Assembly: GCA_029876055.1 (NCBI GenBank) | Contig: CM056876.1 | Coordinates: 3,968,001 to 4,032,000, forward strand | Reading direction: 5' to 3' | Length of the DNA: 64,000 bases | Source: Madurella fahalii | Lineage: Eukaryota > Ascomycota > Sordariomycetes > Sordariales | Part shown: positions 54,293-64,000 of the stretch, piece after piece | Layout of the letters: each line of letters opens with the position of its first letter | How positions within the stretch are numbered: position 1 is the first letter of the stretch | Program-made: the position numbers and the translations under genes | Notes under the pieces: generated by a model | Seen by the model: the letters and a program-made list of their open reading frames with translations, nothing else | What the model was told of the DNA's origin: nothing | Database searches by the model: none

Positions 54293-54793
54293 TGTGAGGG
54301 TCAAGGACCTAAGTATCACGGGACCGGCTGAGGGCACAGCCCCGGGTACGTGATATAAGTAAGTGGTGCGTAGCGTTCAATCATGGAGTGATTGAACTGG
54401 CGGATCTTTTGGTTCATTGGCAGAGTGGTTTACTGCGCGCCCTCTTACACCAAGGATAGTAGGACCAGAGTGCCTGGGTACGAGCAGTGCACGCGCAACG
54501 TAGGAGCAGAGTGCTCGTTAGGGGTAGGATGGTGGTCTCATTGAACTCTGTCTCTCTCCTAAGTCCTGTCTTCCACCTCCCTCTTTATGCACTGCGATGA
54601 CAGCGTCTAGGCTCACTTACCCCGCTCGCTGCCCCGTCATCGACCTTGCTTGTACGCTCCTTCGACGCTCCTCTGACGCGATATCCTCGCCCTTCTGGCC
54701 TAGCGTTGTTGTTGCTTTTGCGACCCCGCCGGCGCTACGGCTTCGAGGCTTCCGTCCTGCGTCCACGCCGACCTTACCCAGCCGGTCCTCACA
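54293..54793 (+). mobile_element. Solo LTR, 501 bp, inside E4
   Basis: Starts TGTGAGGGTC and ends GGTCCTCACA (TGTGAGG/CCTCACA inverted ends). Flanked by ATAAG (54288-54292) and ATAAA (54794-54798), a 5-bp duplication with one G-to-A change. The transposon sequence resumes immediately (TTCCTCGAT...), as in E1 and E3. It contains TGGCAGAGTGG, which matches a tRNA-type A box, but no B box was found. A decayed copy lies at 18002-18366. Confidence 0.85.
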
Positions 54794-55884
54794 ATAAATT
54801 CCTCGATATGTTGGCTGTAAGCCTTCTTTAATAACCCAAAACAACTAATATCTAATGGTTAGACGAGGTACGAGGAGTATAGAGGTATATAAAGTATAAT
54901 AATACTATGTTTCTGGCAGTAGATTTCGAATTAGTCAGAGTGGTAGCTTTCGTAGCCATCGAGAACTAGGAGCCGGTATTTGCCTTTCGTACGAGATGCT
55001 ATATAAAGATCGAAATGCTGAATCCAATTTAGGTCTTTCTTATTAGTAGTCTAGCCGTTATCAGTTATACCAATATACTAGGTAGCTAGAAGATCATACT
55101 CTTGATACCAACTCTCCTAATAATATTTCCCTTTTAAAGAATAAATAGTAGAATAGCCTAGCCTTAGACATTCACTCTTTAGATAACTATAGCCCATTTA
55201 TGATTACCAGACTAGACCTTTTTAGCCTTGCTAAAGCTATTAGAAGTAGTAACTACTATACTAGTAGTAATTATATCTATTATAAATCTAGTCTCGTCAA
55301 AGTTATATATATCATCGTTAAGGATACTGTATTTAGCTTTAGTGTTATATACAAGTACAAACCACTTGCGAATAACCTTTAGATCTTCGCATTTAGTCCT
55401 TTGGTAGTTGTATTTATACGTAAAACGCATCCGGAGTTCTAGTTGGCGTTTAACAAAGTTGTGAGCCCAGCGTTTGCCAACAGAGGAGGCATCGCGTTCG
55501 TATAGTAGTCGGTTGGCCATATCTTCTATAAAACAAAGCCGAGGAGGAAATGCATATATATAGAGCTCACTTATATACTGAACAATCGTACTCTCCTCTA
55601 GATCTGTAAGTTTGCGTGAGTTAGCTGGTATATCACGTCGTGAAGGCTGACCAGCACGTCGATAGCGAAGTGTTATTTCTGGAACGTTGTAGATATTGGA
55701 TGTGGAAAGAACATTGAGTTTTTTGCTCTTTTGGATCGATTTGAGAGCTAAGAGTATCTTGGCTTCTTTTGAGGATGTAGCTATGGCTTGTTGTGGTAGA
55801 ATTGAGGATTGAAGGTAGAGAGTTTACGCCGTAGAGAAAATTCGCTGCTCGCTTATATTCGCTACTCGCTTATCAAATACGTTA

Positions 55885-56295
55885 ATATAATCTCTTGTAA
55901 TCTCTTATAATCTCTTATAATCTCCTAAACCAGCTATATAAAAAGTATTTAAAGGATTAAAAGGTTAGTATCCTTCTACTAAAGTTAGATCTCTTGTAAT
56001 ATATATACTATATTATTAGATTAGCTATAAATAAGAAGTTAAATATATAACTTACTTCTATATATAGTATAATATAGCTATTACTAAATAGTATTAGTAT
56101 TATTTCCTATACGTACTTTCATATTAACCTACTGATAATAATGAATGCTCAGATCAGTAAATAGTTTTTTTTTCTTATAGAACTATATAATACTCTTCTA
56201 GTTATAAAGATTGCTATACTATCTAAGAACTAACTTTATTTTATCTTTAGTAGGTATCTTATAGCTACTACCTCAAGTTTTACTACTATAGTTAC
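55885..56295. other. AT-rich spacer between E4 and E5
   Basis: Extremely AT-rich with repeated CTCTTATAATCT and TATATA words. No coding potential. Consistent with heavy RIP. Confidence 0.5.
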
Positions 56296-56297
56296 TA

Positions 56298-56963
56298 ACG
56301 TACATTATAAGCAAATAGTCCATATAAGCGAATGGTCTACTTTCTAACGTGACACGCCACTCTTACACTCAACACAGATTTTCTCAACAACCCAACATAC
56401 CTCCTACTTCAAAGGAAGCTAGGCTAATCCTGGCCCTTAACACTCTTCAAAATGACAAAAACCTAAGCCTACGAGGTGTAGCAAAGGTCTACAACGTCAG
56501 CTATACTACTCTTCACAACTGTTGTAAGGGCCAGCCTATGCAACGCGATATTCCAGTCAACTTGTGGAAGCTTACGGATCTCGAAGAGCTGACGATAATT
56601 CAGTATATCTTGAACTATCTGAGCATACATTCCCACCTAGACTGAGTAGTATAGAAGATATAGCTAACTAACTACTACATGTACGTAATACGTTCCCTGT
56701 CAGCAAACTCTGGGCCCACAACTTCGTCAAACACCAGCTAGAGCTCCGGATACATTGAATACGTCGGTACGACTACTAAAGGGCCAAGTGCGAGGATCCA
56801 AGGGTTATTGGCGAATGGTTTACACTCGTACAGAATATTAAGGCTAAGTATGGTATTGTGGATAACGATATTTACAACTTCGATGAGACTGGGTTTATAA
56901 TAGGGATTATCTCTGTAGTATAGTCGTTACAACCTCTAACAGCTATGGCAAGGCAAAGCTAGC
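56298..56963 (+). mobile_element. Fot1/pogo-like DNA transposon E5, left part
   Basis: TA at 56296-56297, then ACGTACATTATAAGC and two 17-bp units with tag ATGGTCCA (copies read ATAGTCCA and ATGGTCTA). Unlike E1-E4 its transposase is on the plus strand. It is cut at 56963/56964 by retrotransposon A. Its right end is not in the window. Confidence 0.82.
56349..56963 (+). pseudogene. Pogo/Fot1-type transposase fragment (E5)
   Basis: SKEARLILALNTLQNDKNLSL is followed by the helix-turn-helix (RGVAKVYNVSYTTLHN) and the start of the CENP-B-like region (WKLTDLEELTIIQYIL). A frame change and stops follow from about 56630. YNFDETGF can still be read near 56875. The fragment ends where the retrotransposon LTR begins. 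Confidence 0.75.
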
Positions 56964-59900
56964 TGTTATGTAGCGGAGGCTAACACTGCTCAGCAGTGCC
57001 TGGGCCCACATCCCGTCAGGGATGACGGCCCAGGGGTCATCGCATACGTCTATAAAGACCCCCCAGATTTGTCCTCAGAGGACCTTCATAAAATCAACCA
57101 TCATCATATCTTACTTTGTCATAGATCATACCAGTATTCATGAAGTACCTATCTCAGCGTCAAGGCTGACGCCCTTGAGATCACCAGTTACGGGATTACA
57201 ACGGAAACCCCGTAACAAGTGGTGCCTACCACCAGAATCGAACTTGACCTTTGTCATTCCCGACGACGAGGACGTCATCTTTGCGCTAAAGCGAGGCGCT
57301 GCAAACACATTCAGCGAGCTCAGAGGAGCATCCCATCCGGAACCAGCAATCGTCAACGTTGACGACCATCCTACGAGATTATAGCAGATGAACGATCAAG
57401 ACCTCGAACGCATAAGGTAGATATACAAGTTTATTATCGACAACCCGACAGTCAGTTTAGTCCAGAAGTTAACCGACGACGCTATTTGGAAGCTGCGTAG
57501 CGTCATATCACTCGTCGAGAGCGACATTTCCTCCGCCTACGAACAGGAGTTCTCAGAAGAAGCACAATTCGAAGACTACCTAGACAGTTAGAAACTCGAC
57601 TACCACGTACCTAGGTAGTACGTTCAGTATTACATCAAGAAGGCAATACAACATATCAGAGAGACCAGACTCCCGCCCTGGCCTGAGTAACCAGAGGAAT
57701 CGACTACCACGTACTCGAAGGGAATAGCATTGACCCCGAAAACGCCAAAAACGGCTTTCTCAGTGTAATACAATATACCGCTACCGACAAGAACAATATA
57801 ATCATTATAATCAGCAAGTTATTACAAGCAGACCTACCGAACCGAGCTAGATTAGAAAGGCTCTTCCGGAGATAAGACGCTAGCTATACTAAAGACGGTA
57901 TCGCTGCTAGAAAACCCTATTCGAAGGGTATCTCTGGTATTCTAAACCTTTCTATCAGTAACTATATCGGATCCTAAAGCGTTACCGTTTATAGGAATAA
58001 TATTAAGGCAAATACCTAGTAAGTTCCTACTAGGCGAATACGAGGGCGACCTCCGACTAAGCGGATCTAGAACCCTATCGACGACGATAGAAATCCCGCC
58101 GAGACGGATACCCTTATTGTTAATAAGTATGGTCCTATAGGATTTAGGGGAGCCGAGAACTTCGGCCCTGGTTATCGATAACGATGAGCTTAACCGAAGG
58201 ATTATCGAAATCGTTATAAAACTCCTTACTAACGGACTCCGAGATATAGGGCCCGTTACTCCCGACGGCTCTAGCTATACCCCAACCTTAGATACCCGAC
58301 CTATATAGTTAAACTGGAAGATTACCGATATCAGTCTTTTATAGATTAACGCGGACCCTGAAAAGTACGGCGAGGGCAACCTCTTCTATATCGATAACGG
58401 GAAGTAGCTCTATTACCGAGATATTAACCTATAGATCGACGTAGTATACGACTATACTAACGTCAGTTACGCTAACTCGGATGCACTTCGTAAGGGAATG
58501 TACTAACTCCTACGAGGTAAGGCACTGTAGTAGTATTAAGAAGAGCTTACTGTTATTGAAAAGGCTTTACTTCGCGTCGAAGTCGTCAGCTAAACCGATA
58601 AGATCCGAGCCAAATTTAGTATTAAGCACTAGGACGTAGAACGTTGGATATCCGAATATAGTTATACGATATCCGATAACCTTAATAATATACCAATCAG
58701 GAAGTTTACTATAGAACTCTTCTGATATATACGGGTCTAGGGAGATAGTATACCGCTTTAGCTATATACGCGACTATATAGCAAGTTATACCCCGAACTT
58801 CGTTAGCTGTACCGACTACCTAAGGAAGGTACGAGCCTTATAGAGTACCTAGACTATATTAAAGAGCGTAGAGTAGCGTACTATGATACTCTAAGAGCTA
58901 GGAAGACCGCTACCTGTATAGGATATAATGCGGATATCGAAGAGGAGGAAATAAACCCCTACGAACTATCAGACGAGGAAGTATATTGGAGGTCAAACAA
59001 CGAGTAGTACGACCGTCGACTATAGAGAAACTGTAGAAACTTCAGTCGACGTTTCGGTCAGAACGACTGCCAGTTCCTAAGAGGGGAGCGAAGCTGGAAC
59101 CAACCTAGCTCGAGCAATTAGTAGAACAGAGGATCCTCTATTAGAAGAGACGGATCTTAGGTCAACCGTAGTAACTAACGCAGTAGATTCGACGATTCCC
59201 GAGAGGACCGAGACCGCAGGTACAGCCGAAGGCGAAAATAAACCTTCTAGAGAAAACGCTACTTCGTTAAGAGACAAAGTAATCTAGACGGTATATACAC
59301 CTATATTAACGAAATCTGTGTTATCGGTAGCAACGAAGTAGCCGATAACGAAGCCCAATAGCTTGAAGAAGCAGGATACCTCCTGCTGGAAGACGTGGAT
59401 AAGGAAGTCTATAGCAGCAACGAAGAAGCCTTCTACCTAGATAAAGGCAAGCTATATAATCCATATCCCCGATACTCAGACTGTTCTAACTAGCGATAGC
59501 AAAGCCAGAAGGAATAGCCGAAAGTATCGTACCCAGAACCTGAGATGAAGAAACCTAAGGCGCCGCCGCCAAGGCCCGAAACAAACGGCACTAATATAGA
59601 ACTCGAAGCTAGGAACGTCAAAGCTAATAACACCAGCAAAGCCGAGGATAACAAGACAGAGGATACCTACTTTACGTTTAACGAGGGACAGGTCATCGAA
59701 GCCAACTCTCATATTACAATATACGCCAAGGTACCGACCAAAACATCCTACTTAAGAATCGACATCACTTCCAACCCTAGAGACGAGCCGACTGACGTTT
59801 ATTTCGATACCGGGAGTTCCGTAAACCTAGTAGACCGGGAATAGATTATGTAGTAGGCAAAGAACCCTCGATAGATAAAAGTCAAGCCGTATTATATTAA

Positions 59901-60862
59901 GGGAGTCAGTTCACGCATCTAAATCGACATCTAAATGGAATTCGACTTCTATATCCCTAGCAAGGTTAACAGAGTACCCGTCAATAGGTATTTCCAAGTT
60001 TATACAGACGTAATTAAAGGACTAGGACCTAAGATGTTGATCGGCACCGACTTTATAGTCAAATACGGCGTTCGCATTAACTTCGTCAGCCGAATTTACT
60101 CATTTCGATCGGCATTCAATATAAAGATCGAAGGTAAAATCATTAAAAGAACCTCGTAAGGAGTTACTCGGCGAGTTATAGTAGTATAAACGGTAACGAT
60201 TATACCAGGACAGTTAGGTATCTACTAAGCGTACTAGAACAACCTTCCTAGGCCGCTCAAGGCCAATAATAGATGTACTAGCCCGATAAACCCCAATGCA
60301 CCAGTAATGTACTTTACATTCGAACACCCTGATATCGCAGATACCAGAGTCGATTGGAAAACAATAAAGGCCTTTGTAGTATATAATAAGTCCAATAAGC
60401 TACTGAAGATCAGGAAAGGGCAGAAGCTCGGATATATTATAGAGCTCAACGATAGAGACAACAAGCTGATTGCTATCGAATAGAAGGAAGTGCTCTACAA
60501 CTGGACTGAACTCTGTATCGGAGTAGATAACGAGGAACTCGTAAAGATAAGGGCACCCCGAGACGAGGCTTATAATATAACAGAGCTATCCTTAGATAAA
60601 GATTCGCATCCACTATAGAAGTCCGAATATTATATACCATCCTACAGCATCGAGAAACCTGACGACATGCCCGTTATAAAATCCGCAGTAGGTATTAGCA
60701 TCTGCAATAAGGACCCCCGGCTAGCGGAAAAGGTAAAGGCACTTCTAGATAAGTATAACCTATACCACTACCGTAGGATCGTACCAATACCGGAGGACCA
60801 GAAGATGAGGATCGAGTTTATCTGTAACGAGAGTCTTTAGACGAAGGTCAGGAGGACCCGCT
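56964..60862 (+). mobile_element. Ty3/gypsy-like retrotransposon A, 5' LTR to protease region
   Basis: A likely 254-bp LTR at 56964-57217 starts TGTTATGTAG and ends CCCCGTAACA (TGTTA/TAACA ends), with a TATA-like TCTATAAAGA. GTGGTGCCTACC directly after the LTR is a candidate primer-binding site. The gag region (about 57230-59500) has many stops in every frame. A retropepsin follows: YFDTGSSVNLV (Asp-Thr-Gly codons at 59806-59814) and MLIGTDF near 60040, then a linker to LLDKYNLYHYRR near 60750, which normally precedes reverse transcriptase. The element breaks off at about 60862, where element B appears to begin. It is inactive. Confidence 0.75.
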
Positions 60863-63242
60863 GAATGATACCAGATGATATCACGATACAGGATAGATAA
60901 GAACCCCATAAGGGAACTCTCTCACGCAGAGCACTTCTGATCTGCAAGGATCAGTCTCTATGTAATTGATAGGAGGCTGTTCACCAAGATATCGCCCGCT
61001 AGTCCAGGTCTTTTCGGTATCAAGACATCGTAGTCCATCTCCCTCAACGTATTCCCAGAACAACCCCTTTACAATTCTGATCCTTCTGTTCTACCGTTGG
61101 CCGAGATAGCACCTACGATGAGTACCTCCCGTAAGCTGGGAGTAGAGTCGAGTCCAGGGGAAAACACCCCCCAATTACCTACAAATCCTATGCACCTTCA
61201 TCGGTCGGAATCACCAGGATTTCGACCTCGCATATCTTCGTATACCCTTTCGGACTCCCGGGTTCCGTATCAAGCTCCTCACTATGATAACCTATTGGAA
61301 TCAACCCGTCTTCGGATACAGCAACTGGAAGCGCTGAAACAACTACGAGAATAAGAAGAGGGTTTGCTTCGGAAGCTAGGTATCTCACTAGACGAATCCT
61401 TATTGAAACGTAGACGATATCGTTCTCCTTCAGCAGGTTCTAGTAACTATGATAAGGACCGAAAGGCGATCAAGGTGAAGCATCTGATTCAGTTCCCTAA
61501 TAATACTACCCATCGACGCCGTTTGGAATAGCTCTAAGATCTATAGCGAGCATTTATAGGAGACCCGAAACGGTTTAAAACGGGTATAAACCGGATCCTT
61601 TTCGCCTTAGATTAAATGGAAGAATGTCCTTGTAATCGATAGTACAGTCATTGCAATAATCTTCTAATAGATATATAATAAGAGGCTGAAAACGATTGGA
61701 AAATATTTGAAGATTGGATACTGAACTGTATTCGAGATCTTATAGATCAAGAATCTATTGTTATAAAGCAGCTTAATAATGCTAAGCAACGAGAAAACTA
61801 GTTTCTCTTAGACTTTTATCAGTATTTAGAATCCCTTAAGGCCTAATTCCCGAAATAGGACGAAAAGGCTTATACTCTTACCTTTATACGAAGCTTTCGT
61901 CTGTAATTAGCAACTATATCGACTTATATATCTATAATAAGCCAGAGACTCGGGAAGAGATGGTCAAACTCACTACCCAAATTTGGTATAGTTTCCAGTA
62001 CCGAAAACCTTAGGAAGCCCCTAAGCATTCGTCCCGATATCCTTCTCACTCTTCTCCTTCATTGTATTCTTCCCTAACCTATAAATCGTCATTTTATCCT
62101 CGAAGAGCGTTATTATCCCGTTATCACCAACGAAATATATAGTCAACAACGCTATATATAAAACCTGACGACTACCCTACGTCAACCCCATCTCATTTCA
62201 ATCAGCTAAACCCTATAGACAGTCAGGGAAACCCTTTAACTTATTTTATTTATAGCAGTAATACCTATTTTGCTAACGACTGCCTATAAAAAGGAGTATC
62301 AGTGAACAAAGCTACTAGGTACCCCAGTCGCCGAGGTAGGGGAGCGTGCCTAAATCGGTAGGGAAATGGCAGATACCGGCGGACGTAAACCCCGATTATA
62401 TCGGTAAAGATAATGTACCAGGGGTTCCAGTCAAAGAACGAATATATACTTCCGCAACCTTATTAAACTATACCCCTTAATCTATTATAGTCGATCTCGA
62501 TACTAGAGCAGAGATTGATGTTGTTAGTCTAGAGTTTATAAAGTAGAGGAAACTCCGATAGATCGGGATGCAATTACCCTGTATTCGGTTTATAGACTAT
62601 TATATCGTTAAAGCATTTAGTGTTTATAAAGTTCCTTTGGAACTGATAGACTACTAAGGAATTACTAAAAGAATATACATTTCTTATACCGCTATTAATC
62701 ACCCCCTTATTATAAACGATTCCCCTATTCTTCTTAGGATACTAAGTTTAATATCTTATAAGGTCTTGTTATACCTAGAAGGGAATTTATAGTAGTTTAT
62801 GACAGAATCGGAGTGTATTCGGATTGAAAACCCGAAGAAATTCTTAAAAATATATCGAGGAGAAGCTTGTATTTACTCCTTAATATAGTACCTAGATATA
62901 CCGGAGGCGCTTTTTCCGGAAGAGGAAGAGGAGAATACTCTCCGAAAACCTAAAGACATCCCTCCTGAAATCTCAGACTTTATAGATATTATAAACTCCA
63001 GTAATATAGATATTCTGCTTTCTTTTAAAAGCACTGATTATACTATTGATCTACTCCCCAATACTGTTCCTCCTATTGGATCTCTTTACCCTCTGTCACG
63101 ATATAAACTTTCGATTTTAGAGGAATATCTATACGAAAACCTAGCGAAAGGCTATATTCGCCTATCCCAGAGTTCAGCTATAAATTCTATCTTGTTTGTC
63201 CTAAAGAAAGATAGTACTCTATGCTTATATATAGATTACCGC
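60863..63242 (+). mobile_element. Ty3/gypsy-like retrotransposon B, gag to reverse transcriptase start
   Basis: Probable LTR/leader at about 60863-61118 (boundaries unsure). The gag-like protein starts at an ATG near 61118 (MSTSRKLGVESS); LRIQQLEALKQLRE is followed by stops at Q-like positions. A capsid-like stretch at about 61690-61980 (WKIFEDWILNCIRDL, FYQYLESLKA) can be read across TAG/TAA codons. The reverse-transcriptase entry is SRYKLSILEEYLYENLAKGYI then SILFVLKKD...CLYIDYR near 63090-63240. It is cut exactly inside the IDYR motif by the LTR at 63243. Confidence 0.7.
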
Positions 63243-63457
63243 TGTCAGGTGCAGGAGAGTGTCAGGTGCAGGCGGGGCACTGCCAGGGTCAGGGGCCTAT
63301 AAATTACCGGCTTCGCCGGAAGTTTTGGAACGTTCAGAGTTCAACACTGTCACCTACTACCTCCTTAGAAGCGATAGCTGCGTAGACGCCGCTCCTTCAA
63401 TGCGAATCATCCTTTCACTCTCCTTTTCTCACAGCAATCCCAATTTTCGATCTGACA
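63243..63457 (+). mobile_element. 215-bp LTR, second copy, inside element B
   Basis: Same length and ends (TGTCAG...CTGACA) as the solo LTR at 49760-49974. The flanking 5 bases differ (ACCGC left, CGTTG right), and the reverse-transcriptase frame of B does not resume. It is therefore more likely the 5' LTR of a third element (C) continuing right than a solo LTR. Confidence 0.88.
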
Positions 63458-64000
63458 CGTTGAACTCTCTACCCTTAGGGCGGGGGACCGTTAGGAGATT
63501 CGCCGAAGGAGCGTACAGCTTACGAATAGCGACTCTCTAGCTCAGAAGCTATCGCAGACGCTATACAGTACAGTCCCTGCAACTGTTCTTCGCTTCTACT
63601 GCCTCTAGTACTACAATCTTCGCTTCTCCTAAGCACCTCAGTTACAGCGAGCGAGGAAGTCAAACCACTTCGAAGATTCGGCTAGCCTACTGAATGTCAA
63701 AATAACGTTATTCGCAAAGTTCAGCTACCAAGCTATATAGCTACCCCATATGCGCTAGGACTACGCAAAAATATAAGAGAAGAAAGATGACATAATGTAA
63801 GAAGCAGTTCCTTCAATCGTCGAGTAACGTACTATTTAGTCAGGCCTAACTACTTTCTATTTCGATTATCCAAGTACTTGCAGTAGGGCAGTATACTGCC
63901 TATAATTAGCTTACGTCTAGGAGCTACGTTATTACTGCTTAAGAGCCGCAAGAAGTCCTATGTAGGAGGGAGCCCCTCTGCTAGGCAGGATTGAGTTCGC
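63458..64000 (+). mobile_element. Probable interior of retrotransposon C (cut by window end)
   Basis: Sequence directly after the 215-bp LTR. It is less AT-rich than B, with no frame above 60 codons and no recognised primer-binding site. Assignment to element C rests only on position. Confidence 0.35.

Larger units (their letters stand above)
53390..55785 (-). pseudogene. Pogo/Fot1-type transposase, broken (E4)
   Basis: The usual start position now reads ATA (ATG to ATA). The N-terminal helix-turn-helix, the CENP-B-like region (ANSRKLTDLEESTIVQYISEL, DMANRLLYERD) and YNFDETRF of the DDE core can be read. The first internal stop is TAG near 55212. The coding region is interrupted by LTRs at 54293-54793 and 53458-53720. 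Confidence 0.8.
53250..55882 (-). mobile_element. Fot1/pogo-like DNA transposon E4 (2,633 bp with two nested LTRs)
   Basis: TA at 53248-53249 and 55883-55884. The ends begin ACGTATTTGATAAGCGAG with the tag GCGGCGAA (right-end copies GTAGCGAA and GCAGCGAA, the kind of change RIP makes). Two LTRs of 263 and 501 bp, each with a 5-bp duplication, sit inside. Removing them leaves 1,859 bp, the same as E1 and E2. Confidence 0.93.

Noticed and set aside
1..64000. CRISPR arrays, bacterial operons, rRNA genes
   Set aside because: None seen; gene structure and introns are clearly eukaryotic.

Overview
The window looks like nuclear DNA of a filamentous ascomycete (Pezizomycotina, probably a Sordariomycete). 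Evidence: short spliceosomal introns (about 55-105 nt, with GTAAGT- or GTATGN-like donors and CTAAC/CTGAC-like branch points), three genes with the heterokaryon-incompatibility (HET) domain, a fungal anthranilate synthase with a Gcn4/CPC1-type site upstream, pogo/Fot1-type transposons, and repeats full of TAG/TAA stops where CAG/CAA would be expected. That last feature is the signature of repeat-induced point mutation (RIP).

Layout. 0-7.3 kb: 3' part of a cytochrome P450, a three-exon secreted protein of unknown function, a three-exon small membrane protein and a SAM methyltransferase. 7.3-10.5 kb: no gene seen. 10.5-15.5 kb: a HET-domain protein, then on the minus strand a broken or oddly spliced locus with an unknown N-terminal domain, ankyrin repeats, and a membrane segment followed by C2H2 zinc fingers. 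15.5-21.7 kb: gene-poor, with an LTR relic and a 1,860-bp Fot1-like element (E1). 21.7-33.6 kb: a 1,262-aa HET protein with an N-terminal membrane domain, a decayed single-pass membrane protein, a metallo-beta-lactamase-fold hydrolase, an IFI6/IFI27-type small membrane protein and a BTB/POZ protein. 33.6-36.1 kb: a two-exon gene whose intron carries Fot1-like element E2 five bases inside the donor site. 37.8-47.4 kb: ordinary gene-rich DNA with a secreted GH43 glycosidase, TRP2, a single-pass surface protein and a third HET protein.

48.1-64 kb is a transposon graveyard. A large minus-strand gene with a DUF3883-like C-terminus is interrupted by Fot1-like element E3. E3 itself carries a 215-bp solo LTR. 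Element E4 carries two different solo LTRs, each with a 5-bp target duplication. Element E5 is split by a Ty3/gypsy-like retrotransposon (A), which is apparently split by a second one (B), whose reverse transcriptase is in turn split by a copy of the 215-bp LTR (C).

The most interesting pattern is in the ends of the five Fot1-like elements. They share one architecture: TA target, an ACGTAT-like tip, then two tandem copies of ATAAGCGA plus an 8-base tag. The tag is the same within an element but differs between elements. This suggests related transposases that have diverged in binding specificity. All coding calls rest on reading frames, splice signals and remembered family motifs; no database search was run.
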